A stretch of 64,000 nt of DNA from Pectobacterium sp. PL152. GTDB taxonomy: Bacteria > Pseudomonadota > Gammaproteobacteria > Enterobacterales > Enterobacteriaceae. The DNA lies in NCBI GenBank assembly GCA_021907015.1, contig CP091064.1, positions 4,955,496-5,019,495 on the forward strand, in the 5' to 3' direction. Below, in pieces: positions 20,497 to 29,268 of this stretch. The notes beneath the pieces are model-generated. The model was not told the DNA's origin, did not search any database, and saw only the letters and a program-made list of their open reading frames with translations. The translations under genes and the position numbers were made by a program. The first letter of the stretch is position 1; every line of letters begins with the position of its first letter.

Positions 20497-21714
20497 GTGA
20501 TATCCGACGGTCAACCAGGACACATCGATCAAATCAAACAAATGAATGCCGGCGCGGTGTATCGGCTGATCGATAAGTACGGCCCGATATCACGTATCGA
20601 ACTGTCCAAACGCGCTCAGCTCGCGCCCGCCAGTATTACCAAAATCGTCCGCGAACTGCTGGAAGCCCATCTGGTGCAGGAAACCGAATACCAGGATGTG
20701 GGTAGCAGGGGACGTCCTGCCATCGGTCTGATTCTGGATACCGAAGCCTGGCACTATCTTTCCGCCCGCATCAGCCACAATAGTATTTCCTTGGCGTTGC
20801 GCGATCTCAGCAGCAAGCTGGTTGTAGAAGAAGATATCCCGCTTCCCGCAGAAGCGCCGCAACCGCTGCTCGATCGTATTCTGAATGAAATCGACCAGTT
20901 TTTTATTCGTCACCAGAAACGGCTGGAGCGATTAACCGCAATCGCGATTACCGCGCCGGGCATGATTGACGCCAACAAGGGCGTTATTCACCGCATGCCG
21001 TTCTATGACGTTGAGGAAATGGCGATTGGCCCGGCGCTGGAACAGCGTACGGGGCTACCCGTGTATTTGCAGCACGATATTTGTGCCTGGACGATGGCCG
21101 AAGCGTTATACGGTGCGGCGCGCGATTGTCAAAATGTCATTCAGGTAGTAATCGACCATAACGTCGGCGCGGGCGTGATTACTGGCGGACGCATCCTGCA
21201 CGCGAGAAGCCGGAATCTGGTTGAAATCGGGCACACGCAGGTCGATCCCTATGGCAAACGTTGCTATTGCGGCAATCACGGCTGTCTGGAAACGGTCGCC
21301 AGCACGGAAAATATGCTGGAGTTAGCGCAGCAGCGCATGAATACGTCCATGAGTTCACTTTTACATGGTTCACCACTTAGCGTAGAGAGCCTGTGTGATG
21401 CGGCGCTCAAGGGCGATCAGTTAGCCAAAGATATCATTAACGATGTGGGTAATAACGTCGGCCGAATTGTTGCCATCATGGTGAATCTCTTCAATCCCGA
21501 TAAAATTCTGGTGGGTTCCCCCCTGAATAAAGCAGCCAGCATTTTGCACCCCGCCATTTTAGGCTGCATTCAACAGCAGTCATTCCCGCCCTATAGCCAC
21601 AACATCCAGGTGGAAGCGACCCAGTTCTACAATCAGGGGACGATGCCCGGTGCGGCACTGGTAAAAGACGCACTCTATAACGGATCGCTGCTGGTTAAAT
21701 TGCTACAGGGATAA
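20497..21714 (+). CDS. mlc: Global sugar-PTS repressor Mlc
   Basis: Glucose-responsive ROK-family repressor that is inactivated by binding PtsG at the membrane. It has 405 residues, E. coli Mlc 406. The HTH lies in VYRLIDKYGPISRIELSKRA then QLAPASITKIVRELL. The zinc motif is GHTQVDPYGKRCYCGNHGCL. It is collinear to the C-terminus NGSLLVKLLQG. The start is GTG at 20497 with GTAGGAGCCAG upstream. ynfK follows, as in E. coli. Confidence 0.95.
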   Translation: MISDGQPGHIDQIKQMNAGAVYRLIDKYGPISRIELSKRAQLAPASITKIVRELLEAHLVQETEYQDVGSRGRPAIGLILDTEAWHYLSARISHNSISLALRDLSSKLVVEEDIPLPAEAPQPLLDRILNEIDQFFIRHQKRLERLTAIAITAPGMIDANKGVIHRMPFYDVEEMAIGPALEQRTGLPVYLQHDICAWTMAEALYGAARDCQNVIQVVIDHNVGAGVITGGRILHARSRNLVEIGHTQVDPYGKRCYCGNHGCLETVASTENMLELAQQRMNTSMSSLLHGSPLSVESLCDAALKGDQLAKDIINDVGNNVGRIVAIMVNLFNPDKILVGSPLNKAASILHPAILGCIQQQSFPPYSHNIQVEATQFYNQGTMPGAALVKDALYNGSLLVKLLQG

Positions 21715-21847
21715 CCATAAAAGCGTAGAGCAACAAAACATTGCGCTAACGCAAACCGCCCGAATGAGGCATAGCCTAGACTTTCACGCTTGGAAAGCAT
21801 TTTAGCTGTGCTTGTTTTTTGGTATTCAGGTGGTCTGGAGTTATCCC

Positions 21848-22513
21848 ATGTTGAAACGTATTTTTGTCACTGGTACTGATACCGCCGTTGGCAAAACAGT
21901 GGTATCCAAGGCGCTACTGCAAAAACTGGCGCTGGCAGGCAAATCGGTTGCGGGCTACAAACCGATAGCGAAAGGGTGCGAAGAGACGGAAGCGGGCCTG
22001 CGCAATAAAGATGCACTGCTGCTACAGGCGGCTTCCACACTGGAATTGCCCTATAACATGGTTAACCCCATCGCTCTGCGAGAGGATGAAATCAGCGCCA
22101 GTGAAGGAACGATTGATTACTGCACGATGACGCAGGGGCTGCGCCACATGAGCGAGGCAGCGGATATCGTGGTGGTCGAAGGCTCGGGCGGATGGCGGAC
22201 GGTCATGAACGATCTGCGTCCGTATTCCGAATGGGTCGTACAGGAACAACTGCCCGTTGTGCTGGTTGTCGGCATCAAACTGGGCTGTATCAGCCATGCG
22301 TTGCTGACGGCGCAGGCAATCATCAACGATGGTTTGCCGCTGGTTGGCTGGGTCGCTAACCGTATTAACCCCGGCCTGGCGAATTACGCCGAGATCATTC
22401 ACGTCCTGCGGAAAAAGATTCCGGCACCGCAACTGGGCGAGCTGCCTTACTTACCGCGTGCCGAACAGCGGGATCTCTCGTCTTATATCGATCTTTCTGC
22501 CGTCAGCAATTAA
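21848..22513 (+). CDS. ynfK: Dethiobiotin synthase-like protein YnfK/BioD2
   Basis: A 221-residue AAA-type P-loop ATPase of the BioD family. Walker A GTDTAVGKT lies at residues 8-16 and the carboxylation-site segment VVVEGSGGWRTVMNDL near 109-124. It is close to E. coli YnfK, a second dethiobiotin synthase outside the bio operon whose physiological need is unclear. I chose the ATG at 21848 (CTGGAG upstream) over an extension to 21812. Confidence 0.9.
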   Translation: MLKRIFVTGTDTAVGKTVVSKALLQKLALAGKSVAGYKPIAKGCEETEAGLRNKDALLLQAASTLELPYNMVNPIALREDEISASEGTIDYCTMTQGLRHMSEAADIVVVEGSGGWRTVMNDLRPYSEWVVQEQLPVVLVVGIKLGCISHALLTAQAIINDGLPLVGWVANRINPGLANYAEIIHVLRKKIPAPQLGELPYLPRAEQRDLSSYIDLSAVSN

Positions 22514-22527
22514 TTTCTGCCGTCTTC

Positions 22528-22557
22528 TATTCCCGCTTCTCTGCGGGAATACATTTT
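22528..22557 (+). terminator. Terminator after ynfK
   Basis: Nine-base stem TATTCCCGC (22528-22536) / GCGGGAATA (22543-22551), followed by CATTTTC, 15 bases after the ynfK stop. Confidence 0.75.
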
Positions 22558-22615
22558 CTCCGCCACGCCACCTGTTATACTCACTGACAGCTTTTTTTCT
22601 TATCCTGAAAATATA

Positions 22616-24103
22616 ATGAAAACAGAGAATAACCAGAAACAAACGCCTGTCCCACATCGCCATTGGATTTTGATTGCCTGTATGCTGGCCATGTTTACGG
22701 CGGCGATTGAGGTGACGATTGTCGCCACGGCGCTGCCCACCATCATCGCGGATTTAGGCGGGTTCTCCCTGTTAGGATGGGTCTTTGCGGGTTATTTACT
22801 GACACAGTCGATCAGTATTCCGATTTATGGCCGTCTGGCCGATCTCTATGGCCGCAAAAAGATTTTCTTCTTCGGCATGATCGTATTCCTGCTGGGGTCG
22901 GTTCTGTGCGGATTTTCGACACAGATGGGCTGGTTGATTGTCTTCCGTACCTTGCAAGGGCTGGGCGCAGGTGCAATAACCCCGATTGCATTCACCATTG
23001 TTGCCGATGTATACAGCTCGACCGAGCGCCCGAAAATTCAGGGTTATCTGTCCAGCGTGTGGGGCGTTTCTGCGATTATCGGCCCGCTGCTGGGCGCGTT
23101 TATCGTCCAACACTTCAACTGGGCACTGGTTTTCTGGGTCAATGTGCCAATTGGGCTATTTTCCATCTTCCTGCTGGCTCGCTACCTGCCGACGATCAAT
23201 ACCGTGCGCCAACATCAGTTGGACTGGATGGGCGCGTTCTATCTGGTTGTGTCCGTTGCTAGCCTGCTGATGGCGCTGCTACAGGCTGAGGTGTTTGGCT
23301 ACTGGGTAATCCCGCTGCTTGGGATCTCTGCGGTGGGCTGCATTTTGCTGGTCCGGCAGGAAAAGCGCACGGCAGAACCACTGTTCCCGCTAGTGCTCTG
23401 GCGCAATCGGGTCATTATCGCCGGTAATCTCGGAGGATTAGTCGTCGGGGCAGCCATGATGGGCGTGAGCGCCTTTTTGCCGACGTTTATTCAGGGTGTG
23501 ATGGGTAAAACGCCGCTGGAAGCAGGCAGTATATTGGCGATGATGTCGATTGGCTGGCCGCTGGCCAGTACGCTGAGCGGACGCCTAATGCTGTGGACGT
23601 CTTACCGCTTTACGGCAATGCTCGGCGGCGTTGTGCTGATTATCGGCAGTCTGACACTGTTAACCGTTCAACCAGACAGCAATCTCATGTGGGCGCGGCT
23701 AGCGGCATTTCTGATCGGCTCGGGAATGGGGTTGAGCAGCACCACGTTTCTGGTGTCGATACAAAACTCGGTGGACTACTCCATCCGCGGCATTGCGACG
23801 GCTTCCGCTATGTTTACCCGCATGCTGGGTTCCGCGATGGGCACGGCAATCCTTGGCGCCACGCTTAACATCAATCTGCACTGGCGATTACCGGACGTGA
23901 GCGATCCACTCCAGACGCTCATGGACCCGGCCAAGCGCATCCTGCTGAGCGTCAATCAGCTCGATACGCTGGCGTCGCAAGTCGCCTCGTCAATTCACGG
24001 CGTATTTATCGTTTCCGCACTCATCGCTGCGATCACGCTGCTTTCCGCCAGAATGATCCCTGCAAGCCAACGGCCAGGGCAGGCTGAAACCAGACAGAAA
24101 TAA
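22616..24103 (+). CDS. DHA2-family (EmrB/QacA-like) multidrug exporter
   Basis: A 495-residue MFS exporter with 14 predicted membrane spans. The N-terminus has IEVTIVATALPTIIADLGGF (motif D1 of DHA2) and YGRLADLYGRKKIFFFGMIV (motif A); motif C is VWGVSAIIGPLLGAFIV. No linked membrane-fusion (EmrA) gene, so it probably acts alone. The nearby mlc and ynfK genes give no substrate hint. Frame intact. Confidence 0.88.
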   Translation: MKTENNQKQTPVPHRHWILIACMLAMFTAAIEVTIVATALPTIIADLGGFSLLGWVFAGYLLTQSISIPIYGRLADLYGRKKIFFFGMIVFLLGSVLCGFSTQMGWLIVFRTLQGLGAGAITPIAFTIVADVYSSTERPKIQGYLSSVWGVSAIIGPLLGAFIVQHFNWALVFWVNVPIGLFSIFLLARYLPTINTVRQHQLDWMGAFYLVVSVASLLMALLQAEVFGYWVIPLLGISAVGCILLVRQEKRTAEPLFPLVLWRNRVIIAGNLGGLVVGAAMMGVSAFLPTFIQGVMGKTPLEAGSILAMMSIGWPLASTLSGRLMLWTSYRFTAMLGGVVLIIGSLTLLTVQPDSNLMWARLAAFLIGSGMGLSSTTFLVSIQNSVDYSIRGIATASAMFTRMLGSAMGTAILGATLNINLHWRLPDVSDPLQTLMDPAKRILLSVNQLDTLASQVASSIHGVFIVSALIAAITLLSARMIPASQRPGQAETRQK

Positions 24104-24112
24104 CGACAAAAG

Positions 24113-24134
24113 AAAAGGCGCGAAAGCGCCTTTT
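24113..24134. terminator. Bidirectional terminator between convergent genes
   Basis: AAAAGGCGC (24113-24121), GAAA loop, GCGCCTTTT (24126-24134). A tetraloop with A/T flanks on both strands lets it serve both the MFS gene and the convergent DUF1161 gene. Confidence 0.9.
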
Positions 24135-24166
24135 GAACCTTTACGTTGAACATCCAGAGGAAGAGA

Positions 24167-24466
24167 TTACGGCGTTGTGGTCGGCTGGCCTTCTGCGGGT
24201 GCAGATGCATTTCCCGTATTGATGTCGCCCTCGGCATGACGGGTATAAACGATCTTGTGCGAATCATTTTCGCAGTGACCAACCACCAGACCACCGGTTT
24301 GATTCACCTGATCGTTCGGGACGATATCCAGCGTAAAACCGGATTCTGGCACGCCATTGGCGATGATTTTCTGGGCAATATCCGCTTTCACACTTTCGCA
24401 AGATGCCTGTGCAGCCAACGGAGCAATCAGGAATAACGCGGCACCAAAAATGACGGTTTTTTTCAT
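24167..24466 (-). CDS. YnfD-like DUF1161 small secreted protein
   Basis: A 99-residue protein with a signal peptide (MKKTVIFGAALFLIAPLAAQ, then ASC), then CESVKADIAQKIIANGVPES, GFTLDIVPNDQVNQTGGLVV and GHCENDSHKIVYTR. This matches the DUF1161/YnfD type; two cysteines may form a disulfide. The tail is alanine/proline/threonine-rich. The start at 24466 is set by the signal peptide. Function unknown, probably periplasmic. Confidence 0.8.
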   Translation of the reverse strand: MKKTVIFGAALFLIAPLAAQASCESVKADIAQKIIANGVPESGFTLDIVPNDQVNQTGGLVVGHCENDSHKIVYTRHAEGDINTGNASAPAEGQPTTTP

Positions 24467-24569
24467 CTTTTGATCCTTTTCTCTGAAAAAGTCTCTTTGA
24501 GTATACCAAACGATGAAGATAACGCGAAAAAGCAGCGGAATCAGGCCATCAATGATGGCCTGAAGACGG

Positions 24570-25187
24570 TTAAACGCAAGGCCCAGTGGCGCAGCCATAC
24601 ATCATAAACAGTGGGAAAAGGACAACGGCCGGAATCATGAGAGGGGCAAGCAGCACGTCTTTGCCGGAGTTATCGCTGCTGTTGATGACCACGGGAATAG
24701 GCTGCGGCAGACGCCCATTTTGGGTCGGGCTGACCAGTGAGCCTTCTTTCTTACTGAATGTGCCGTTTGCGCTAAAGGTGACTTCACCTTTTCCCATTGT
24801 CGTGGGAATGTTCGCCGCGAAGAGTTCGCGTAAATCGACTTTCTGCTCTTTGGTCAATCGGCGAGTATCAATCACGTTTTTATACCTCGCGTAGACCTGA
24901 CCATTACGGAGAGAAAAATCGACCCTCACGCCAAGGATAATGTCTTTGTAATCACGATAAAACGCGTAATAGTCCTGATACTCTTTTTGTGCTCTGGCGT
25001 CGGAGAATTTATAAACGTAGGTATCGGACTCAGCAACAATCGTTCCGTTGTTATTGGTGATAGCCGTGATGTTGTCCGTCTCCGGGTACGAGCTTGCGCA
25101 CGAGCTGACCAGTAGGCACATGATGAGCATGCCCCACAGTTTGAGGTGAAAAGCGCGTGAAAATAATCGTGCTAAATCCATATTCAT
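24570..25187 (-). CDS. Lipoprotein of unknown function
   Basis: About 205 residues. A lipobox LLVSSC near residue 27 marks a lipoprotein. The mature part has YAFYRDYKDIILGVRVDFSL and RLTKEQKVDLRELFAANIPT, and the C-terminus ends in a hydrophobic segment (VLLAPLMIPAVVLFPLFMMY) followed by GCATGPCV. I do not recognise the family. Start: ATG at 25187 (GGAG upstream) or 25181, two codons later. A repeat element begins 24 bases upstream. Confidence 0.65.
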   Translation of the reverse strand: MNMDLARLFSRAFHLKLWGMLIMCLLVSSCASSYPETDNITAITNNNGTIVAESDTYVYKFSDARAQKEYQDYYAFYRDYKDIILGVRVDFSLRNGQVYARYKNVIDTRRLTKEQKVDLRELFAANIPTTMGKGEVTFSANGTFSKKEGSLVSPTQNGRLPQPIPVVINSSDNSGKDVLLAPLMIPAVVLFPLFMMYGCATGPCV

Positions 25188-25210
25188 CCTGATGCACTCC
25201 ATCTTCTGGA

Positions 25211-25548
25211 TATACCCGTCATACTTCAAGTTGCATGTGCGTTGCCGCGCTACTCGGCACACTGGCGTGTAACTCGCCCGTTGGGGTCGCTGCAAGCAGC
25301 GTTCAAATCTACCTCTGGCAGATTTGTCAGTCACCCGAATCACTTACCTGAGTAAGCTCATCGGGATGAAATGAGAGACATCCTGTCTCTCACCGGAGGC
25401 CAACCGTTGGCTGGTCAAATTCGTTCCCGACGAATTTGTCCTTCTCTTGCCGCGTTATTCAGCCTTATGGCTTCACCCCTTCGGGGCCAGCGCAAGCGCT
25501 GTTCAAAACGCTAACGTTTTGTCCTGAAACTCGAATTATTTAGGTATA
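25211..25548. repeat. Multi-hairpin repeat element
   Basis: A 338-base noncoding stretch made of successive short hairpins: 25288-25301, 25304-25326, 25334-25365 (nested CCCGA/TCGGG and CTTAC/GTAAG), 25372-25392, 25416-25438, 25476-25486, 25489-25500 and 25505-25520. Its ends are related inverted copies: TATACCCGTCATACTTCAAG at the left and the complement of ACTCGAATTATTTAGGTATA at the right. The right end recurs at 57059-57083. It resembles a mobile, non-autonomous palindromic element; I do not know a name for it. Confidence 0.75.
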
Positions 25549-25679
25549 AACCCTATGTTGCAACGTTATAGAACGATGATCGTTGAATTGAAAGGGAATG
25601 TCATCTTTTGAGAGTAGCGAACGTGCCGTAATACGAAGGGAAAAGGGGAAAACCCACGCCAGAAGGCGTGGGTGAAGCA

Positions 25680-26030
25680 TCAAGGGGTAACCGGGCGACC
25701 AGTACGACGATCGAGGCAGCGATCGGTGGTGTTTTCCCAGTAAGCATTGACGTTGTAACTGGCGTTGCATTTTTCACGCCCATCAATGGCTTTTTCCGTT
25801 TTATCGAATTCTTTCTCTACGCGGTTATTCACTTTATTACGCAGTGAGCGGGTTGAGTCCCATTGCTCTTTGCTTTGACGCGCCGCTTCTTTCGACAAGG
25901 TGCTGTCGCCGGAGTCGACAATGATATGGCGCGTATCTGCCAGTGCGGCAGGCTGCCAGGCAGCGGAAACGATAACCAGAGAAAGCGGGATGAAGGCCCG
26001 AATCAAAGAAGAAAAAGAGTAGTGGTTCAT
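25680..26030 (-). CDS. ynfB: YnfB-family DUF1283 secreted protein
   Basis: A 116-residue protein with a signal peptide (ending QPAALA) and the YnfB/UPF0482 body: HIIVDSGDSTLSKEAARQSK, LRNKVNNRVEKEFDKTEKAI, and the C-terminus RCLDRRTGRPVTP, almost identical to E. coli YnfB. Function unknown, probably periplasmic. The multi-hairpin element lies downstream. Confidence 0.88.
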   Translation of the reverse strand: MNHYSFSSLIRAFIPLSLVIVSAAWQPAALADTRHIIVDSGDSTLSKEAARQSKEQWDSTRSLRNKVNNRVEKEFDKTEKAIDGREKCNASYNVNAYWENTTDRCLDRRTGRPVTP

Positions 26031-26260
26031 GTTTCACCTTGACAGAACAAATGATAAAAACAAACGCCGATGCCGCAGAACGATAAAGCGCACGGCAAGC
26101 GATAGACAACAAAAGGCGATCGGCGTTCCCTGTAACCTTCGCGCGTCGTGCAAAACGAAAGGTTGCCTATAACGAGAAGTATACATCCTTCGCGTCAACG
26201 GCACTATAACCACGCGGTATCTGGCAAACGCCTGGCGTGTGGCGCTATCGAAAAAGGCAT

Positions 26261-26287
26261 GAAACCCTGTTCATGCCCTTAATTCTT
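26261..26287 (-). terminator. Terminator after ydfG
   Basis: Stem GGCATGAA (26266-26273) / TTCATGCC (26280-26287); on the minus strand it is followed by TTTTTC. It lies 16 bases after the ydfG stop. Confidence 0.8.
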
Positions 26288-26302
26288 GTGTTTCAGTAAT
26301 GA

Positions 26303-27052
26303 TTAACCTTCGCGGTGTACGCTTAACCCAGCAAAAGACTGGCTGACCGGCATCATTTCCAGCGTGTTGATGTTGACGTGCGCTGGCAGGGTGACCACCC
26401 AGAAAACGGCTTCAGACACATCTTCGGCCGTCAGCGGCGTTGTATTGTCATAGGTTTTACTGACTTTTTCATCATTGCCTTTGAAGCGTACGGCAGAGAA
26501 CTCAGTTCCTCCGACCAGACCCGGTTCGATATTCGTGACGCGAATTCGGGTGCCAGACAGATCAGCACGTAATCCCAGGCTAAACTGCTGCACGAACGCC
26601 TTGCTGGCACCGTAGACGTTACCGCCTGCGTATGGCCAGTTGCCTGCGGTAGAGCCGATGTTAATGACGTGGCCGATATTACGTTCCACCATGGCTGGCA
26701 GCAGCGCACGCGTCATGAAGACCAACCCTTTGTTGTTGGTATCGATCATATTTTCCCAATCGTCTACCGACGCTTTATGTGCAGGTTCCAGACCCAGCGC
26801 CAATCCGGCGTTGTTTACCAGCACATCAATGGTCCGCCATTCGGCCGGCAGGGTGGCAACGGCGTGTTCAATCGCCTGACGATCGCGTACGTCCAGTTTT
26901 AACGTATACAGCGCATCGCCCAGCTCTGCCTTCAGCGCATCCAGACGTTCCTGGCGGCGACCCGTTGCGATCACTTTATGGCCTGCGCTAATAAATTTAC
27001 GCGTAATTGACTCACCAAACCCAGCCGTTGCACCGGTAACAAAAATAATCAT
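26303..27052 (-). CDS. ydfG: NADP-dependent 3-hydroxy acid dehydrogenase YdfG
   Basis: Short-chain dehydrogenase acting on L-allo-threonine, serine and 3-hydroxypropionate in E. coli. The 249 residues (E. coli 248) include the cofactor motif TGATAGFGESI (residues 6-16), the NNAG motif (DVLVNNAGLALGL), catalytic Ser in NIGSTAGNWPYAGG and the YxxxK pair in VYGASKAFVQQF. The start at 27052 is preceded by GGGAGAAATAAGAGC. Single gene. Confidence 0.95.
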   Translation of the reverse strand: MIIFVTGATAGFGESITRKFISAGHKVIATGRRQERLDALKAELGDALYTLKLDVRDRQAIEHAVATLPAEWRTIDVLVNNAGLALGLEPAHKASVDDWENMIDTNNKGLVFMTRALLPAMVERNIGHVINIGSTAGNWPYAGGNVYGASKAFVQQFSLGLRADLSGTRIRVTNIEPGLVGGTEFSAVRFKGNDEKVSKTYDNTTPLTAEDVSEAVFWVVTLPAHVNINTLEMMPVSQSFAGLSVHREG

Positions 27053-27260
27053 GCTCTTATTTCTCCCTGACCGTTTTCATATTCTGCTTGTGCCTGATAT
27101 CAATATAAATAATGAAAGGCATGAGATCATTTAGCCGCGCAATTCCCCGCGGGTCAAGCGTTACTCGGGTTTCAATGGTACGGTTCAGGAATAATCACCC
27201 CTCAGAAAGAGGGGCGGATGTCTTACCCTTTCGGTGTGACAGGAGCGGTATGACGGAGAA

Positions 27261-28445
27261 TTAAATCCAGTTCTTGCTACGGAATTCGCGCATGGTATCC
27301 GCTACCCACTGCATTTCCTGCGGTGTTCCTAACGAGATGCGACACCAGTTATCTGCCGGAGGAAACGCGCGACCGATCAGTACGCCTGCATCTGCCATAT
27401 GCTTTTGGTAATCCTTGAGCGGCACGACCAACTGGTGGAAAACAAAGTTTCCTTCTGACGGTAAGTAAGGCAGTTTCAGGTCATCCAGTGCCTTCAGCAG
27501 GATTTGACGCGACACATCATTACTCTTTTTGCTGTAGGTAATGAACGCCGAGTCGTCCAGAGACGCTAATGCCGCATCCACGCCGCTAAAGTTAATTTTC
27601 TCGCCCGCAACATACCGGCCCATTAATGCGATGACGTTAGGATGTGCAACGGCATAGCCAACGCGCATGCCAGCCATGGCATGTATTTTAGAGAACGTTT
27701 TGAGCAAAATAATGTTCTCCGCGCCTTGGGTAATCATTGGCGAAATAGAACGAAAACGCGGATCGTTGACGAACTCGGCGTAGGCTTCATCCACGATAAA
27801 CATCGTATTAGCAGGTTTGCTGGCAATCCACGGTTCAATTAAATCCGCCGGCGTAATCGTGCCCGTGGGGTTATTGGGATTGACCAGATAAACGATGGAA
27901 GGGCCGCTATAACCGGCAACCGCGGATTTTAGCCCTTCAATATCGAAGGCCCAGTTATCGAGCATCTTGACTTTCGTCACCTTGATTCCGGCAATTTTGG
28001 CGAAATGCTCGCCGTCGCCGTAGGTTAATTCAGGAATAACCAGTTGTGCATCCAGCGACGCGTAGGCTTCAATCGCCGCCCGGATGCCTTCGGACGAACC
28101 GGCCGTCAGCAGGATGGAGGGTGCCTCAACCTGATGGTGTGCGGCCAGCTTATTGCCAAGCATTAAAATTTCATTCTTTGCATAGCGATTGGCTTTCACG
28201 ACGGCATCGCGTGCGGCGGCTTGCGCTTTAGGTGACATACCCAGTGGATTTTCATTGAAATTAATGCGGATCGGGTTATTGGCCGACGGCGCGGTAAATG
28301 CTGCGCTCTCAGGCTGTGTCTCGGCAAAAGCGCGAGAACTTAATCCGGTTGTTACTGCTGCCGTCCCCAGCAGGGCGCCAGAAAGTTTTAATAATGCTCT
28401 GCGTTTTGGGTTTAACACGTCGCTTTCATTGATTAAAAAATTCAT
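27261..28445 (-). CDS. Tat-exported HisC-like PLP aminotransferase
   Basis: A 394-residue fold-type I aminotransferase of the histidinol-phosphate transaminase type. The N-terminus has a twin-arginine signal (NPKRRALLKLSGALLGTAAV, then an AFA cleavage region), so the folded, cofactor-loaded enzyme should reach the periplasm. Enzyme motifs: INFNENPLGMSPKAQAAARD, YLVNPNNPTGT, VDEAYAEF, and the PLP-lysine segment LLKTFSKIHAMAGMRVGY. It has no his genes around it and its substrate is unknown. Start: the ATG at 28445 gives the complete Tat motif. Confidence 0.82.
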   Translation of the reverse strand: MNFLINESDVLNPKRRALLKLSGALLGTAAVTTGLSSRAFAETQPESAAFTAPSANNPIRINFNENPLGMSPKAQAAARDAVVKANRYAKNEILMLGNKLAAHHQVEAPSILLTAGSSEGIRAAIEAYASLDAQLVIPELTYGDGEHFAKIAGIKVTKVKMLDNWAFDIEGLKSAVAGYSGPSIVYLVNPNNPTGTITPADLIEPWIASKPANTMFIVDEAYAEFVNDPRFRSISPMITQGAENIILLKTFSKIHAMAGMRVGYAVAHPNVIALMGRYVAGEKINFSGVDAALASLDDSAFITYSKKSNDVSRQILLKALDDLKLPYLPSEGNFVFHQLVVPLKDYQKHMADAGVLIGRAFPPADNWCRISLGTPQEMQWVADTMREFRSKNWI

Positions 28446-28743
28446 CTAAACACTCTCCTTAGTTGCATAATGGCAGGAGAGTTAAAGCATAAAACGCGCC
28501 AGTTTTTCTTATCGATTAATCGCTAATTCCTTGTCAGATAGGAGAAATAATATTTTCTTACGACGCAATTGCCCGCATGGCGGGAGATTTCACCTTTTCT
28601 TGACACCCAGTAAAGATAAAAAAATTGATTTATTCATTGAGTTATTAATGCAAAAGATAGGAGTTACTTATGTGAGGGATCCATCATGACGCATGAAATG
28701 ATGCATCATGATGCGTTTGCCCTATGAGGTCGCGAGGAAGGCG
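28446..28743. other. Intergenic region upstream of the Tat aminotransferase
   Basis: About 300 AT-rich bases with no ORF of note. It holds a perfect 12-base palindrome ATGATGCATCAT inside a run of CATGATGC-like words near 28685-28715, of unknown meaning. It presumably carries the aminotransferase promoter. Confidence 0.4.
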
Positions 28744-29268
28744 TTATGTTTCCTGATTGTCGGCTTCTACCGCAGCGTACAGCCGTTCAAGGATATCGGG
28801 AAAAGCAGACTGCACGCGGTTCCAACTCGGTACAAAGGGTTTATCGCCTAGGCTATCGCTATAGGCATGACCAGAAAAAGTGATCACATCAGAGAAGAGT
28901 TCCACCGCGGATTCCTCTTTATGGCGATCAAAACTCAGGCCGTTCATGCAAGCGTCATGTTCGAAAGCATCGATCATATCAAGGGCAGTGCGATAGTAGG
29001 TCGCCCGCAGGACGCGGAAAGAGTCTGTAGTGATATTCACGCCGAGGATCGCCAGTTTGCGATACAGCGCTTTGGTGATATCCGCCGCCATGCGCTGCAA
29101 CCCCGAGTTCGGATCGTCTTCAGACATCGGCTGATGTTTATGGTCGTAGCGATCTGCGATATCCACCTGACAAATACGCCGGGTAGCGGTGCCGCGATGA
29201 ATTTCTGACAGCACGCCAATTTCCAGTCCCCAATCCCCATACCATCTTGTGGCTGTTTTATGCCGAGA
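28744..29268 (-). pseudogene. gpgS: C-terminal remnant of glucosyl-3-phosphoglycerate synthase
   Basis: The open frame covers only about 175 residues and resembles the C-terminal half of GpgS (GT81): WYGDWGLEIGVLSEIHRGTA, DIADRYDHKHQPMSEDDPNS, ALYRKLAILGVNITTDSFRV, RHKEESAVELFSDVI. The donor-binding N-terminal half is absent. The frame runs straight back into the 3' end of gpgP with no plausible start, so this looks like a real deletion joining gpgP to the middle of gpgS, not a homopolymer slip. The family call rests on remembered GpgS features. Confidence 0.6.
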
